A DNA stretch of 22,057 bases from Chara braunii (taxonomy: Eukaryota; Streptophyta; Charophyceae; Charales; Characeae): contig BFEA01000229.1 in the NCBI GenBank assembly GCA_003427395.1, positions 310,942-332,998 on the forward strand. The letters are read 5' to 3'. Of the stretch, positions 1 to 9,001 are shown piece after piece (positions within the stretch are counted from its first letter, which is position 1; each line of letters begins with the position of its first letter). The notes below the pieces were generated by a model. It did not search any database. It had not been told where the DNA came from and saw nothing but the letters and a program-made list of their open reading frames with translations. The position numbers and the translations under genes were made by a program.

Positions 1-2
1 AG

Positions 3-79
<77 letters not shown>
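1..79. repeat. (GA)n microsatellite
   Basis: Nearly pure GA dinucleotide run from the window edge to about base 79. Read on the minus strand it is a (CT)n tail directly following the 3' end of the minus-strand Penelope-like fragment. The intact copy at 13206 has the same arrangement. Confidence 0.97.
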
Positions 80-82
<3 letters not shown>

Positions 83-164
83 GTAACAGCAATCTGAACT
101 TAATGCATGATGCGTTACTTTCACAGTGAACACATTGATTACATGGCATGGTATCTCATGTCAC

Positions 165-195
165 AGTCATCCTTCTGCCTCCTGCTCAGATGACT
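165..195 (-). other. Conserved covarying stem-loop, diverged copy
   Basis: On the minus strand, AGTCATC and GATGACT form a perfect 7-bp stem around the 17-nt loop TGAGCAGGAGGCAGAAG. The equivalent hairpins at 7657-7688 and 13093-13124 have almost the same loop but a different stem sequence, with four compensatory pair changes. It lies about 85 nt before the (CT)n tail. It is probably an RNA element of the retrotransposon 3' region; its role is unknown. Confidence 0.75.
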
Positions 196-1032
196 ATCCC
201 AGCCACTTTCTTCAATTTACAGATGGAATGCACGTTGGATCGTAGAATCAGCTTGACTGACTCCTCTTCCTGTCCTCACCTCATCACTTGCGCAGATACC
301 CTCCTACCTCATGCATCTCTTCCTGGATACATTCATCTGTTTCTACGTTTGCGACACCATTCTTTTAAAATGAAAACCAGTGAGAAATATAAGATCTCCG
401 TCCCATTGTTTCGTCCACTGCTTCCCATCATATTTGCCTTCCCGGTACTTCGATAGTTGGCGTAGTATGTGAATCGAATCATGCCGTAAGTCAACTTCTC
501 CGACATATAATCCCTTCGCTGTGGTGTCGTCTGGACATTGGTCCTCTTAGTGCCATGTTTGCTTGTTGAAATGCAGACGGTACATCCTTCTCGCAGTTGA
601 TATACAATCGTTCATCTATGGTACGATATGATGTTGAGACTACCGTACCTTGAATTCCATCGGCTGTCCCGCACCGTGTTTGCTCGACTACCATTCCCGC
701 AATAATGTATATATATTATATTCCCTCCGTCGTGCTGCTTGGACTACTGTCCATGCCAGTATGCGTCACTCCGTTACCCTGCTTGCTAGAATGTCAATGA
801 TATCTCCCTTTTGGCCCGATCGTATGTCCGTAGTTCCCTCCACGACATATGATGTTTTAGTAGTTTTACCCGTTCTGATCTACTCATGCGGTCAATGATC
901 AATCCCTTTACTTCATAGTTTTAAGGTACTCTGCCTGTTCAGTCCCGTCTTTCCATCCATCCCGTTGTGATGCAGTGAGCGAATCTTGGTCATTTTTTGC
1001 TGTTACAGTTTTATAGATTTAAATATTCCTGT

Positions 1033-1279
1033 CTAAATTTTCATAGTTTGGTGAGCTTCTCCATGTTCATAGTTTCGGATGAAGGCATTTACTGATGTCA
1101 GTATGATTCTACTAGGATATTTTGGCTGCTTGAGTTCAGCACAAAATAGCTCTAAGATGTGTGGGAAATCGTGATGGTCATACGTATTTGCTAATTTTGC
1201 TACCGTGCGATGAAATGTACCCAGAATCATCAGTACTTCCATTCTTTCAGAACCCCGACTCCCGAAATGCCACATTGTC

Positions 1280-1280
<1 letters not shown>
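1033..1280 (-). pseudogene. RT thumb-like C-terminal domain remnant, Penelope-like
   Basis: The minus-strand frame ends in TAG at 1033-1035. It matches the protein at 6784-7068 along its length. Shared strings include EVL-x-I-x-GTFHR-x-VA, then L-x-LFC-x-EL, YP-x-RI and AFIRN. This is the C-terminal, thumb-like part of the Penelope-like ORF2. The frame runs without a stop into the CT/GT microsatellite, which supplies the meaningless Ser-Leu and Cys-Val repeats upstream, so no true start exists. Conservation of protein motifs while the DNA has diverged suggests that the two subfamilies separated as active coding elements. Confidence 0.72.

Positions 1281-1364
<84 letters not shown>
1281..1364. 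repeat. Compound (CA)n(GA)n microsatellite
   Basis: About 44 bases of CA followed by about 40 of GA. On the minus strand this is (CT)n(GT)n immediately before the thumb-like coding block. The same position in the right copy (11950-11960) holds a short CT run inside the RT ORF, so the tract probably expanded from it. Confidence 0.96.
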
Positions 1365-1369
<5 letters not shown>

Positions 1370-1877
1370 TACCCGTACACTTTTTGCATAGCTGCAGTGC
1401 CAGTGCGGTGGAGAACAGCGATCGGGAGTGGTTGGTGAACCTGGTTTGTTGTTGTGAGTGTCGATTGTTTTCCTCAGAGGTCGCGTACCAGTCCACGAAC
1501 GTGCCAGTAGCACCGCAGCCAGTAAAATAGTGATGCCAAGGTCCATGCTTGATGGCACACTGAAAGATGGTGATGATGAGGTTGCACCAGAATCAGCCCA
1601 CTGCGTAGTGAAGAGACTCGATGGTGATTTCTGAAACATGGTGGTGGTGAGTCCTTTCGGGAGCAAGCACAGGTGCATGAGCCTCATCCTCCTAATGACC
1701 CCTGGGACCTGGGGCAATCATCGTCTGTGTTATTTTTTAACTTGTGAGAGATTAACCAGGCATGACACATGTCGCAAATAGACGAGTTGTATTATATGGA
1801 ATTGTCTATGCATTGCTGTGAGCTTTTCAAGGTTTGTGAGTTCACAACTTCATAGGCCTCCAATTTCACCCGCATGC
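1365..1877. other. No supported gene
   Basis: Unique-looking sequence. Open frames on both strands lack recognisable motifs, and the longest minus-strand one depends on microsatellite sequence. No RT palm is found here that would extend the minus-strand Penelope-like fragment. Confidence 0.6.
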
Positions 1878-1885
1878 ATGCTAAC

Positions 1886-2112
1886 CATACTTGCAAGCGG
1901 ACGCCGTCCGGGCGGTTCCGCACATGCGGCAGACCGCCAGACCGGACCCGCGCGGCGCACGAATGTGCGGCGACGACCAGTTACGCCCCACCCCCCAACC
2001 CCCCCCAAAAAAAAAACGGCCCCGTCCGGTCTGGTCCTGGTCCGTCCGGTCCGGGGGGAGGGTGCCGCATGCGGCAAAGCGGACCCGTCCGGTCCTTCTG
2101 CTTGCAAGTATG
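1886..2112. mobile_element. MITE, hAT-like, with 8-bp target-site duplication
   Basis: A 227-bp element starts CATACTTGCAAGC and ends with its exact reverse complement GCTTGCAAGTATG, giving 13-bp terminal inverted repeats and CA...TG termini. It is flanked by identical 8-bp direct repeats ATGCTAAC at 1878-1885 and 2113-2120. An 8-bp duplication is the hallmark of hAT superfamily insertion. The interior is strikingly GC-rich compared with both flanks. It carries many GTCCGG/CCGGAC copies in both orientations, which could be subterminal transposase-binding motifs, and CATGCGGCA near each end. There is no coding capacity, so it is non-autonomous. Both terminal repeats and the duplication are still exact, which points to a fairly recent insertion. 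Confidence 0.88.
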
Positions 2113-2190
2113 ATGCTAACTGATGTCTGTGCGTTGATGTTTCTGTTTCCCGTTGCACCTTTGGCTATCATGACTACAATGAGGGGTTGA

Positions 2191-2222
2191 CCTTTCTCAT
2201 TTCGTTCCTTTCTCATTTCGTT
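2191..2222. repeat. Two exact 16-bp tandem copies
   Basis: CCTTTCTCATTTCGTT occurs twice back to back in a pyrimidine-rich stretch. It lies just before a CTCTCTACAG sequence that looks like a 3' splice site. Confidence 0.9.
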
Positions 2223-2248
2223 CTGTTCATTTGCATTGCTCTCTACAG

Positions 2249-2445
2249 AGTGTCATTTATCACACGCTGAATGTGACAGATGCAAGCGGAAATCTGACTT
2301 CAGGCAAGACAAGCAGCCCCTGCCCAGGCAATGCCGACCTTGCACAAAAAGAGGTATCGGCTGCAGACAGGAGTCGTGGCCAAAGATGCGGAAGTACGGA
2401 CGACACAGGAAGGACAATAGAGGAAGGAAAATCAATACCGCCTAG
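2249..2445 (+). CDS. Possible exon with a Zn2Cys6-like cysteine cluster
   Basis: No family is recognised with confidence. A pyrimidine tract ending in CTCTCTACAG at 2248 would make a good splice acceptor. The frame then runs to TAG at 2443-2445, and the upstream in-frame stop at 2188 rules out a long unspliced ORF. The product is basic and has six cysteines spaced C-x6-C-x2-C-x16-C-x2-C-x6-C. The second half (QCRPCTKRGIGC) closely resembles the second half of a Zn(II)2Cys6 binuclear cluster. The first half (CDRCKRKSDF) resembles the start of one, but the third cysteine is replaced. The C-terminus is rich in Arg and Lys. No upstream exon or promoter was found, and it could be chance or a mobile-element fragment. 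Confidence 0.35.
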
Positions 2446-2970
2446 ATTATACTGATGCGAATGAGCTTGGGCTCGCATGCCCACCTGCACTTGTTTGTGT
2501 CCATGTCGTACATTTGTGTGTGGTGTGCTGTGTCTTTGTATGTGTGTTTGTCCGTGTCTGTGCTTGTGAGTATGCATGTGTCTGTCTGTTCACGTGTGTG
2601 ATATTCAGAGACCATTCATATGACCAATCTTGTTTTCACAGAACCTGTCCTGTACCTGTCAGTACTCTGTTTCCATTTTTATAATTTTTTACCCTACTGA
2701 AATGACTCGCTGATAGCGTACTTTTCTCAATCTCTGTCTCCAAGGCGGTACCGGTAGTGTCAGTGTCATGTCTCTGTGCAATTTGTTCTTGTATGCAATG
2801 TGCCTTCCTCATGACCCGGCAGAACAGGTTTTGCGGGGTGAAAAATTCCAGAGTTTATGCAATGTATGCCCAGCGTTTCCAGAATCACCTGTTGCACTAT
2901 AGTCCAGGCAAATGTTTATTGCCGACAATCTCATTGTGTGGCTTCGGGTAAAGTTTTGCATTTCATTTCT
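2446..2970. other. No supported gene; degenerate GT-rich stretch
   Basis: About 2490-2600 is a degraded TGTG-rich tract. The rest shows no motif, RNA gene or credible ORF. Confidence 0.6.
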
Positions 2971-3590
2971 AGGCTGGGCCCTCACCCGGCCAGGCATGCC
3001 CGGGCCAGTCATGCCGTGGGCAGCTGGGCCGGGTAAGATCGCCCGGCAAAACCAGGCAGGTCAAAAAAGAGGGAAGGATCACCCAGAAAAAGAAACTGAC
3101 TTCAGGCCAGCGCTGGGCCTGACCAGTCAGAATCCGGCTGTACCCTCCATTTCGGTGGTGGGCCACTCAGGGGTGTTTGGGGGGTATAAAGTTACTCGAA
3201 ACAGTGACTAGAGGGGTTTAAAAGGGTATATCTTACCTCATTTCTCCTCATTTATTTTTATCTTAAAATTAATAAGGAATTTCGAGAGAACCCTCAGCCA
3301 AAAATTGCTTGTACTGCAATTTTACACAACATATTTTGTTTCCAGACTTCTTTTGCATTTTTTGAATGTTTGATTTTTTTTAATATTATGCGCTGGGGCT
3401 GCCTGGGACAGACCCTGCTCGGACCCTGCCCGGCCCGGGCCGCCCGGGAGGGTACCCGGGCGACCTTCTCCCAGCCGGGCCGCCTGGGGACCAGCCTTGT
3501 AAATTCTTTTGCCTTTTTTTGAAGTTTTTTACCCCTTGGAAGAGCGATGGTCGTGACATGTGTCCATGATCGACCAGGCCCAGGTAGGTC
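2971..3590. other. Two GC-rich patches around an AT-rich core
   Basis: GC-rich blocks at about 2971-3160 and 3391-3500, full of CCGGGC and GGGCC words, flank an AT-rich core (about 3180-3390). The outer ends read AGGCTGG and, in reverse complement, AGGCTGG. This recalls the confirmed MITE, but no matching target duplication is seen. ORFs here come from base composition and have no motifs. Confidence 0.4.
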
Positions 3591-4019
3591 AATTATTTCA
3601 CTTTACCTGTATTTTATTATAATTTAAAGTATTTTGACTATTTTTATTTGTTGTGAAATTTTGTCGTCGCCACAAACAGATCATAGCCTCAACTTGGGCA
3701 TATGTACCTGAGCGGGGGGAGCAAGGCATCTCTCCATATCAGCTAAGCCAAAATGTCCCCTTTCCGGGAATAAGTGCTGGCATAGGTCTTTAAAGCAGCA
3801 CCTCTCCACTACAATTGACGGATCTTTCCATTTGAAAGTAACCAAATGAAATGTTTTGCATTCTGCTACCCTTCTTTACAACTCCAGGAGATCGTCATGA
3901 ACATCGACCTTTCACTGGTGGTCAATTTTTTTATGCGCATTCATTTGTATTGCATCCAGCCACATGTGCGCAGCGACAGAGTTTGGAGGGAGGGCAAGGG
4001 AGTATGAGGCAGGGAGCAT
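3591..4019. other. No supported gene
   Basis: AT-rich, unremarkable sequence. No motif, repeat or RNA gene was recognised. Confidence 0.55.
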
Positions 4020-4165
4020 TGCAAGTGCGTGTGTGTGCGCAAAATAGAACTTGGAAATGAAGGGGGGTGGGGGGGGGGGGGGGGGAGGCATGCAAGTTTG
4101 TGTATGCCAAAATAGAACCTGGAAACAAGGGGGAAGGGAGGAAGGCGGGGAGGGGGGAGGAGGAG
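4020..4165. repeat. Imperfect tandem duplication with a G17 run
   Basis: Two related units start at about 4021 and 4092 (period about 71). Each runs GCAAGT..., then AAAATAGAAC(T/C)TGGAAA, then a G-rich tract. The first unit contains 6 G, a T, and an uninterrupted run of 17 G at 4069-4085. The second ends in purine-rich GGGGGAAGGGAGG repeats. The G runs could form a quadruplex. Confidence 0.75.
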
Positions 4166-5888
4166 AGGGGGGTTACAGGAAGAGGAGGGTGAGTGTTAAG
4201 AGCCCAAGACTTTATACTGCATGGATAATAAAGGGTATTGGCAAAAGCCAGCGGTACACCGTCGCCTTTGCATTCATCTGGAATCGATAGGCAAAGCTGG
4301 GTCCTCATCTCTGTACCTGGTCTGCTTATCAGGGATGATGACAATCCAGTCCCTTACTGGTGCAACTATGTTATGATCCTGGTTGTTTGTTGCCAGAAGA
4401 CCAACACTCGCTCGCATAGACTTCCAGGTATGCCCATACATACACAGAAGGAAGGGGGGAAGATGGGAGGATCATACAGCACAGAGATATAGAAACACAG
4501 CGGAAGACTTAGCGATGCGATATGACAGAGTACACTGAAAGCGCAATTCACTTCACAGAATCCTCACAACCAGTCACAAAGGAAAGCCAAGTAGATCACA
4601 TCCAGAAAACAACGAAGCAGAGATAGTTCAGACACAGTATCCACATTGTTTATTAAATAAACTCAGAGTCTCGAATTGTCAGAATAACCCCAGAGCTGTG
4701 ATGCGCTGCTCAGAAATGAGAAGCGCTTCTTCCCCAACCCTGAGTAACCGCTATTACTACCCCTGAGCCCCTGCAACAACCAGGGCCACCCAGATACTGC
4801 CTCCTGAGGGAAGCGCCACCCTGAAACAGGCCTCTGAGGCCAAGCGCCTCTCAGAGGATGAAGAAGAAGACCAGCGCCACAGTCTCTGATGATGATGAAG
4901 TGCCAGACGACCTCCCGGATGGAAATCTGCAGCAGTGCCACCTCTTCTGACAAGGATGATCTCTGAGAATGAAAGCTGCAGCTATGGCTGCAGCGCCATA
5001 CACCCTGACACCCTACTCCTGAGGAGGGTTCAGCAGGGCACCAACTTCTCTTGCCTCCAGCAGACTTCAGATAGCCCGGACCTCTGAACAGCCCCACGTG
5101 CTGTCAGAGAACGGCGCAGGTCCCAGCTATGGCCGACACTTTGAAGGTCCGGCTATGTCTGTCTCCTCCAATGCTGAAGCTGTACCACCACCAGTTCATG
5201 CGTTGCGCAGCAGCAATGTACACGGTACCAACTGCCAAAAGTCCCGAACAGTTTTTCCTAAACCTATTGATAGTCTACCCTAGCCTAGACACGACCTAGA
5301 CCGGACCGACTGGACTCACGGGTACCGATTTAGTTTGGGCTCCAGGGCCTCTCCCTACCCGGCTATAGGCTATAGGACCGTCTAACAGTATAGGCCCATA
5401 GGCCCTTCTGTCCTAGTGGTAGCCCGGGTCTGCTATTCGCAGTTAGGGTAGCTGTAGGAAATTCAGGTTATGTCCCTCACGAATTTCCCCACAGGCAGAT
5501 GTCTCGGTTAGCCCTCAGCCAAACAAAATAGTGAATCTATCCTATCTATGTTACACCCTCGGGTTGACGGGTTGCAGGCGGCAGAATCAGCAAGTCATTG
5601 CAACTACATGGGTACCATCACGTTGCACCCATCACTTGTCTCATTTAGAAATCGGGGAAAAGCAATGATGGGCAATAAGGTGAATCAGATATAAAGAGGA
5701 AGTGCGAGCATGAAGGGACACGTGCCGGATGGATGAATTTCAGTGCAGCAACACCGACTTGTGCTCCTATGCCACAGAGTGCCAGGCACAGCTCACTCAT
5801 GACTGATTTGATCACTTGCAAAAATAAAAGCAGAAGCTAAAAAAATGATACAACAGGGCTGGAATAGACATAATATAGGAAAATGCAT

Positions 5889-5889
<1 letters not shown>
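4166..5889. other. No supported gene
   Basis: About 4670-5100 is rich in short CTGAGG/CTCAGAG and AGCGCC words, giving a loosely repetitive texture. A 144-codon minus-strand frame (5097-4663) is followed 9 nt later by AATAAA, but its protein has no recognisable feature. GATGAAGAAGAAGACCAG near 4858 recurs exactly near 20370, so part of this stretch may derive from a dispersed repeat. Confidence 0.45.

Positions 5890-5969
<80 letters not shown>
5890..5969. repeat. (TC)n microsatellite, about 40 units
   Basis: Pure TC dinucleotide run. It generates the false Arg-Glu repeat ORFs on the minus strand. Confidence 0.97.
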
Positions 5970-5972
<3 letters not shown>

Positions 5973-6456
5973 ACATTGCCCTTCTGCTGAAGAAAGGGAA
6001 AAGAGGGAACAGATTACGCAGCATGGTTGGTTATGGCGTAGTGTGACAACACTGGACAATCATACAGCTAGAACAGCAGTTCTACCATCCTTTGACGTGA
6101 AATGTACACATATTTATAAACTTTATTCACTCTTAAGTTCCAATTGTCATCACACGTTCACAGTTGACGAGAAACTTCACATAACAGTTACTCTGGAAAG
6201 AAACCAAGAACTGGGCACCTTGGTCCCCTCAGCAACTTGGCCCTTGTGCAAGGGCCTTGGTTAAAAAAAAAAAAAAAAAGGTCTCCTCAGCAACATGCAA
6301 CAACCGGCTTGAGAAGCTGTTGTTTGAACAGTGAGATTTCGCTGCCTATGACTGTGCCCAAACCTCCGGTCTTGAGTGCTAAATAGAGCAGTCCTCGGTT
6401 CCACCAGCCATCAAAACTACAAGAATGAAAAGCCGAGTGAAACTGTTACATGCTCG

Positions 6457-6489
<33 letters not shown>

Positions 6490-6529
6490 GAGCGTCGTTA
6501 CTTTGTTAATTGCAAAATCCACTTGGACA
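5970..6529. other. No supported gene; hairpin with poly-A and a poly-T run
   Basis: GGCCCTTG-TG-CAAGGGCC (about 6239-6256) is a perfect 8-bp hairpin followed by a run of about 17 A (6263-6279). TCCTCAGCAAC follows the A run and a similar CCCTCAGCAAC precedes the hairpin. That looks like the tail of a short retroposed sequence, but no tRNA-type box A/B was found. A run of about 27 T occupies 6461-6487. Confidence 0.5.
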
Positions 6530-6713
6530 AGGCTGGGGACTTCCCAATTCAACCCAAAAGACAACTGAGATCATTATGGGACGCTGGACCCGTTTTCCGG
6601 CAGGTGCTGCTCCCCACTAATTCATCGGAGCTACCAGGAAGCTCGCGAGAGGGGGATGCTCTTATCACCTCCTCTAGTGGGGCGACTGTTTTTTTAACCA
6701 AAAAACAAAAAAA
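6530..6713 (+). mobile_element. LINE 3'-end fragment (probable)
   Basis: 6576-6690 aligns by eye with 21515-21635, the region downstream of the LINE pseudogene. Shared words include ATGGGACG-T/C-TGGACCCG, GCAGGTG and TGCTCCCCAC, then a CTCTTA..CACC..CTAGT block. Both copies continue into an ACCAAAAAA-type A-rich tract (6697-6713 and 21719-21757). This is most simply a 5'-truncated copy of the same LINE family ending in its A-rich tail. Confidence 0.5.
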
Positions 6714-6783
6714 AGATCATTATTCAGCTTAACTCATTCTATATCCTTTAGTCCTCTTTCCTCTCATTACTGCTCAGTTTTGA

Positions 6784-7068
6784 ATGGCGTGTGGGCCTTG
6801 TGGCATACTGGGATTATATTCCGGTTCCGAGAAGACAGAAGTGTTGACGATAATTGGCACATTTCACAGAATGGTAGCGAACACATGTGAGGTCGCAGAT
6901 CTAACCACGGTATTAAAATTGTTTTGTAGGGAACTCGGACTGATGGACTACCCATGGAGAATTACCCGCACGGGGATCTGGGCTTTCATCAGAAACTGCA
7001 AGGACACAAGAGTACGGAATATATTCCGTAAGTACCTGGAAGCAGAAGAAACTCCGAACTGGAACTGA
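6784..7068 (+). pseudogene. RT thumb-like C-terminal fragment (upstream partial unit)
   Basis: An open frame of 94 codons equals the C-terminus of the element's ORF2 (11962-12234). It includes SEK-x-x-VLTIIGT, LKLFCREL, MDYPWR and CKDTRV. Here the frame is uninterrupted, whereas the right copy has a TGA at 12091-12093 in place of this copy's TGT. The ATG at 6784 is fortuitous: the palm and fingers are missing, so this is the 3' end of a truncated upstream unit of the tandem arrangement. It is useful as the reference for the undamaged thumb sequence. Confidence 0.7.
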
Positions 7069-7656
7069 AAAGGTAAATAAATAAAATAAACGCGCAAGCT
7101 ACAAAACCACTAAAAAACGCACACAAAAAATCGAACTAAAAAACAAAAAACAAAAAACAAAAATCTACAGATATAATGATGCAAGAAGGGCCGTATGGAT
7201 TGCCCAACATAAGCGTAGAAATGAAGCGAATCAAAATCCGCAAGATGTTTCCGGGAGAAATGAGCAATGGAAGTTGAAAGTACTCACCTGAGAAGATAAG
7301 GACGAAACCCATGACCGCGTGAAAAACAAAACAAAAGCACGAAACAAAACAAAGCCATGACACAAGTTAGTAACCCACGACGGATATACGACGGAAATAC
7401 GGCCATAAGGTTAGCCTCTAAATGTATGAGTACGGAATTCCATAAAACAGACAGTAGCACAGATGCGGACACGGGGATGAAACGTTATATACAGCAAATC
7501 GACGACAACGGGAGATCTACGACAGAAAGAGCAAGTACAGAGCAAGACTACGGGAGACATAGAGGAAACGATGATGAGGACGCTGCAGGGCAGGTGGACA
7601 AGTAGGTGGCGAGGATAAGGAGAATAGGGTATAAATTCAGAGACAGTGGCTGAAAT

Positions 7657-7688
7657 GATTACCTGAGCAGTGAGGTAGAAGGGTAATC
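7657..7688 (+). other. Conserved covarying stem-loop, left pLTR
   Basis: GATTACC (7657-7663) pairs perfectly with GGTAATC (7682-7688) around the 18-nt loop TGAGCAGTGAGGTAGAAG. The minus-strand copy at 165-195 keeps the loop but has a compensated stem. It sits about 82 nt from the pLTR end. Confidence 0.78.
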
Positions 7689-7770
7689 GCGACAGTGGTC
7701 GCATGCCATGGACATGACGTGTATGTTGCGATAGTAAAACCTCGCACGTGTTGTCTAATATTGCAAGTGT

Positions 7771-8122
7771 GTATCTCAAGGCACGGTGCTTTGAACTTGC
7801 GGGCGGTACCCGCGATGATCGGCACTGAATCTACGTAATACATTGATCACTCTTGTCTTCTCTTCTCTATTCTGTACTGTACTTTCTTTAGCTCTTATCT
7901 TCATCTGACTACCATCTCTCATCCACCTTATCTTATTCTCCTGTTTTTCCTATGCTACGTCATTTGGCGATTCGGAGATGTTTAGCGTGGAGATTCCATA
8001 CAACGTTTTTGGAGATTTCTTTACTGCCATTTGGAGTATTTGTATGTTTGTACTCTTGGCATATCATTTCTCATTGACGATCGACAGTGGTGGTTACCCG
8101 AAGATCATGATACCTCAGGGAA
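7771..8122 (+). other. 5' leader of the Penelope-like element
   Basis: This is the stretch between the left pLTR and the ORF1 start, absent after the right pLTR. It contains GCGGG-CGGTA-CCCGC (5-bp hairpin, about 7800-7814) and a pyrimidine-rich block at about 7850-7960. No ORF of note. It may hold the promoter or leader, but no defined signal was recognised. Confidence 0.5.
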
Positions 8123-9001
8123 ATGGCGCGATCGCGCTCATTATCGGATAGAAGGAGCCGCAGGCACTCATCATCGTCCTCTGGGTCGCACGGGAGAAAA
8201 CGTTCACGACGGGGGAGATCTAGGACTCTGAGAGACCGACGACATAGATCTAAATCTCCATCAGCCAGGAGGAGGAGAGCAGAATTGGAGTCACCGAGAC
8301 GATTTGCTCGACCACAATGGGAGCAACGACGCAATGATTTCCCACCACCGAAAAATCGAGCGTGGCTTACAGCCGATCTGAAGGAAGAAATTTGCAAGTT
8401 TCGTCGGGAGATGAACAAAGTGTTGAAGATGCTGTAGCAACTCACCACGAAGACTACTGACAAGATTGTTTCACTGCATGAGAAGATCGATGGAGGCATG
8501 AAGCGATCGGAAGTGACATCGGAAGAGCCAAAGAGGAGGGACCCAGTCACCGCATCTGAACTCAAATCAATACTTGACAAAGCAATGAAATCGGACTCAT
8601 CGAGTAAGAAGCAAGTGCAGGCAGCGCAAGTTCCAAACACACAAGCGGGGACTAGTGGAGCAGCGAAGGATGAAGGCAAGGTGGAGAAGATGGTGTCGGA
8701 GGTGCGGAGGGATGTGAACGACCTCAAGCTACTCAAGTACGATCTGGCAGTTGTGAAAGGAGCGTTGCAGAAGATCAATGAGCCAACACGGACTTGTACA
8801 CCCATAGTGTCATCGTCCGTGAATCCATTCCAGCCTCCTGGACCAAATACGGGACTACCGGCCTCTGTGCACGTAAGCCACAGCGCTCAAGTTGTAGTCG
8901 ACCAAACCACAGCCTTCCAAGTCGGAGAAGATTACGCTGGTCAGTTCCTCCACATCCTAAGCGGGGAAGAACGAAGACAACACGACGAACTGCAACAATG
9001 A
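8123..9001 (+). pseudogene. ORF1: Arg/Ser-rich, coiled-coil protein of the Penelope-like element
   Basis: One frame of 292 codons is broken by a single in-frame TAG at 8435-8437 (codon 105; a CAG-to-TAG change is plausible). Residues 1-60 are an SR-protein-like basic region with repeated RS, SR and RRR. Residues 80-130 and 185-220 have heptad-like Leu/Ile/Val spacing (LTADLKEEICKF; VRRDVNDLKLLKYDL) suggesting coiled coils. The middle is rich in Ser, Lys and Gln. By position and composition it resembles the nucleic-acid-binding, self-associating ORF1 proteins of other retroelements, but no homologous domain was recognised. The ATG at 8123 precedes the first RS repeat and is the natural start. 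The long minus-strand frame here is its shadow. Confidence 0.62.

Larger units (their letters stand above)
80..1280 (-). mobile_element. Diverged Penelope-like element 3' fragment (solo pLTR-like)
   Basis: Read on the minus strand this segment has the same order as the pseudo-LTRs at 6784-7770 and 11989-13206. It begins after a CT/GT microsatellite, encodes the RT thumb-like domain (1270 to 1033), has about 950 nt of non-coding sequence, and ends in (CT)n. The last 130 nt align by eye with the intact copy: AGTGGCTG, CTGAGCAG, AGAAGG and CATGCCATG occur in the same order and spacing. Upstream on the minus strand (above 1364) no RT palm is visible, so the copy is 5'-truncated. It is much more diverged from the other two copies than they are from each other, so it is an older or different subfamily. 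Confidence 0.75.
6784..7770 (+). repeat. Left pseudo-LTR
   Basis: From GGTTCCGAGAAG at 6823 to GCAAGTGT at 7770 it matches 11989-13206 closely, with mostly single-base differences. The right copy also has a 255-bp internal duplication. Weaker similarity reaches back to about 6784. Order: thumb-like coding block (stop at 7066-7068), AATAAA-rich stretch (7075-7090), AAAAAAC heptamer repeats (about 7139-7161), non-coding sequence, stem-loop at 7657-7688, end. After 7770 the two copies diverge completely: here the 5' leader of the full unit follows, in the right copy (CT)n. Confidence 0.85.

Noticed and set aside
1033-1717. Ser-Leu/Cys-Val repeat proteins and longer fused ORFs around the CA/GA tract
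   Set aside because: Microsatellite translation. Only the part from 1280 down to 1033 is supported by homology to other copies in the window.
2971-3505. Second MITE-like element bounded by AGGCTGG inverted ends
   Set aside because: Inverted similarity is only about 7-8 bp and the flanks show no target duplication.
4663-5097. 144-codon minus-strand ORF followed by AATAAA
   Set aside because: No domain, signal peptide or codon signal. The AATAAA lies within a short AT palindrome and can be chance.
5793-6059. Arg-Glu repeat ORFs on the minus strand
   Set aside because: Translation of the (TC)n microsatellite.
6995-7003. CTGATGA on the minus strand in the thumb-coding region
   Set aside because: No matching GAAA or helices nearby, and the right copy has CATGAG there. 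It is coding sequence.
7284-7312. Hammerhead-ribozyme-like strings (CCTGAGAAG...GGACGAAAC) in the pLTR
   Set aside because: Penelope-like elements can carry hammerheads, so I looked. The core CUGANGA is violated (CUGAGAA), the helix II arms do not pair, and the right copy loses GGACGAAAC. A covariance-model search would decide.
8071-8805. 244-codon minus-strand ORF
   Set aside because: Antisense shadow of ORF1 produced by its AGA/CGA-rich codons; no motif.
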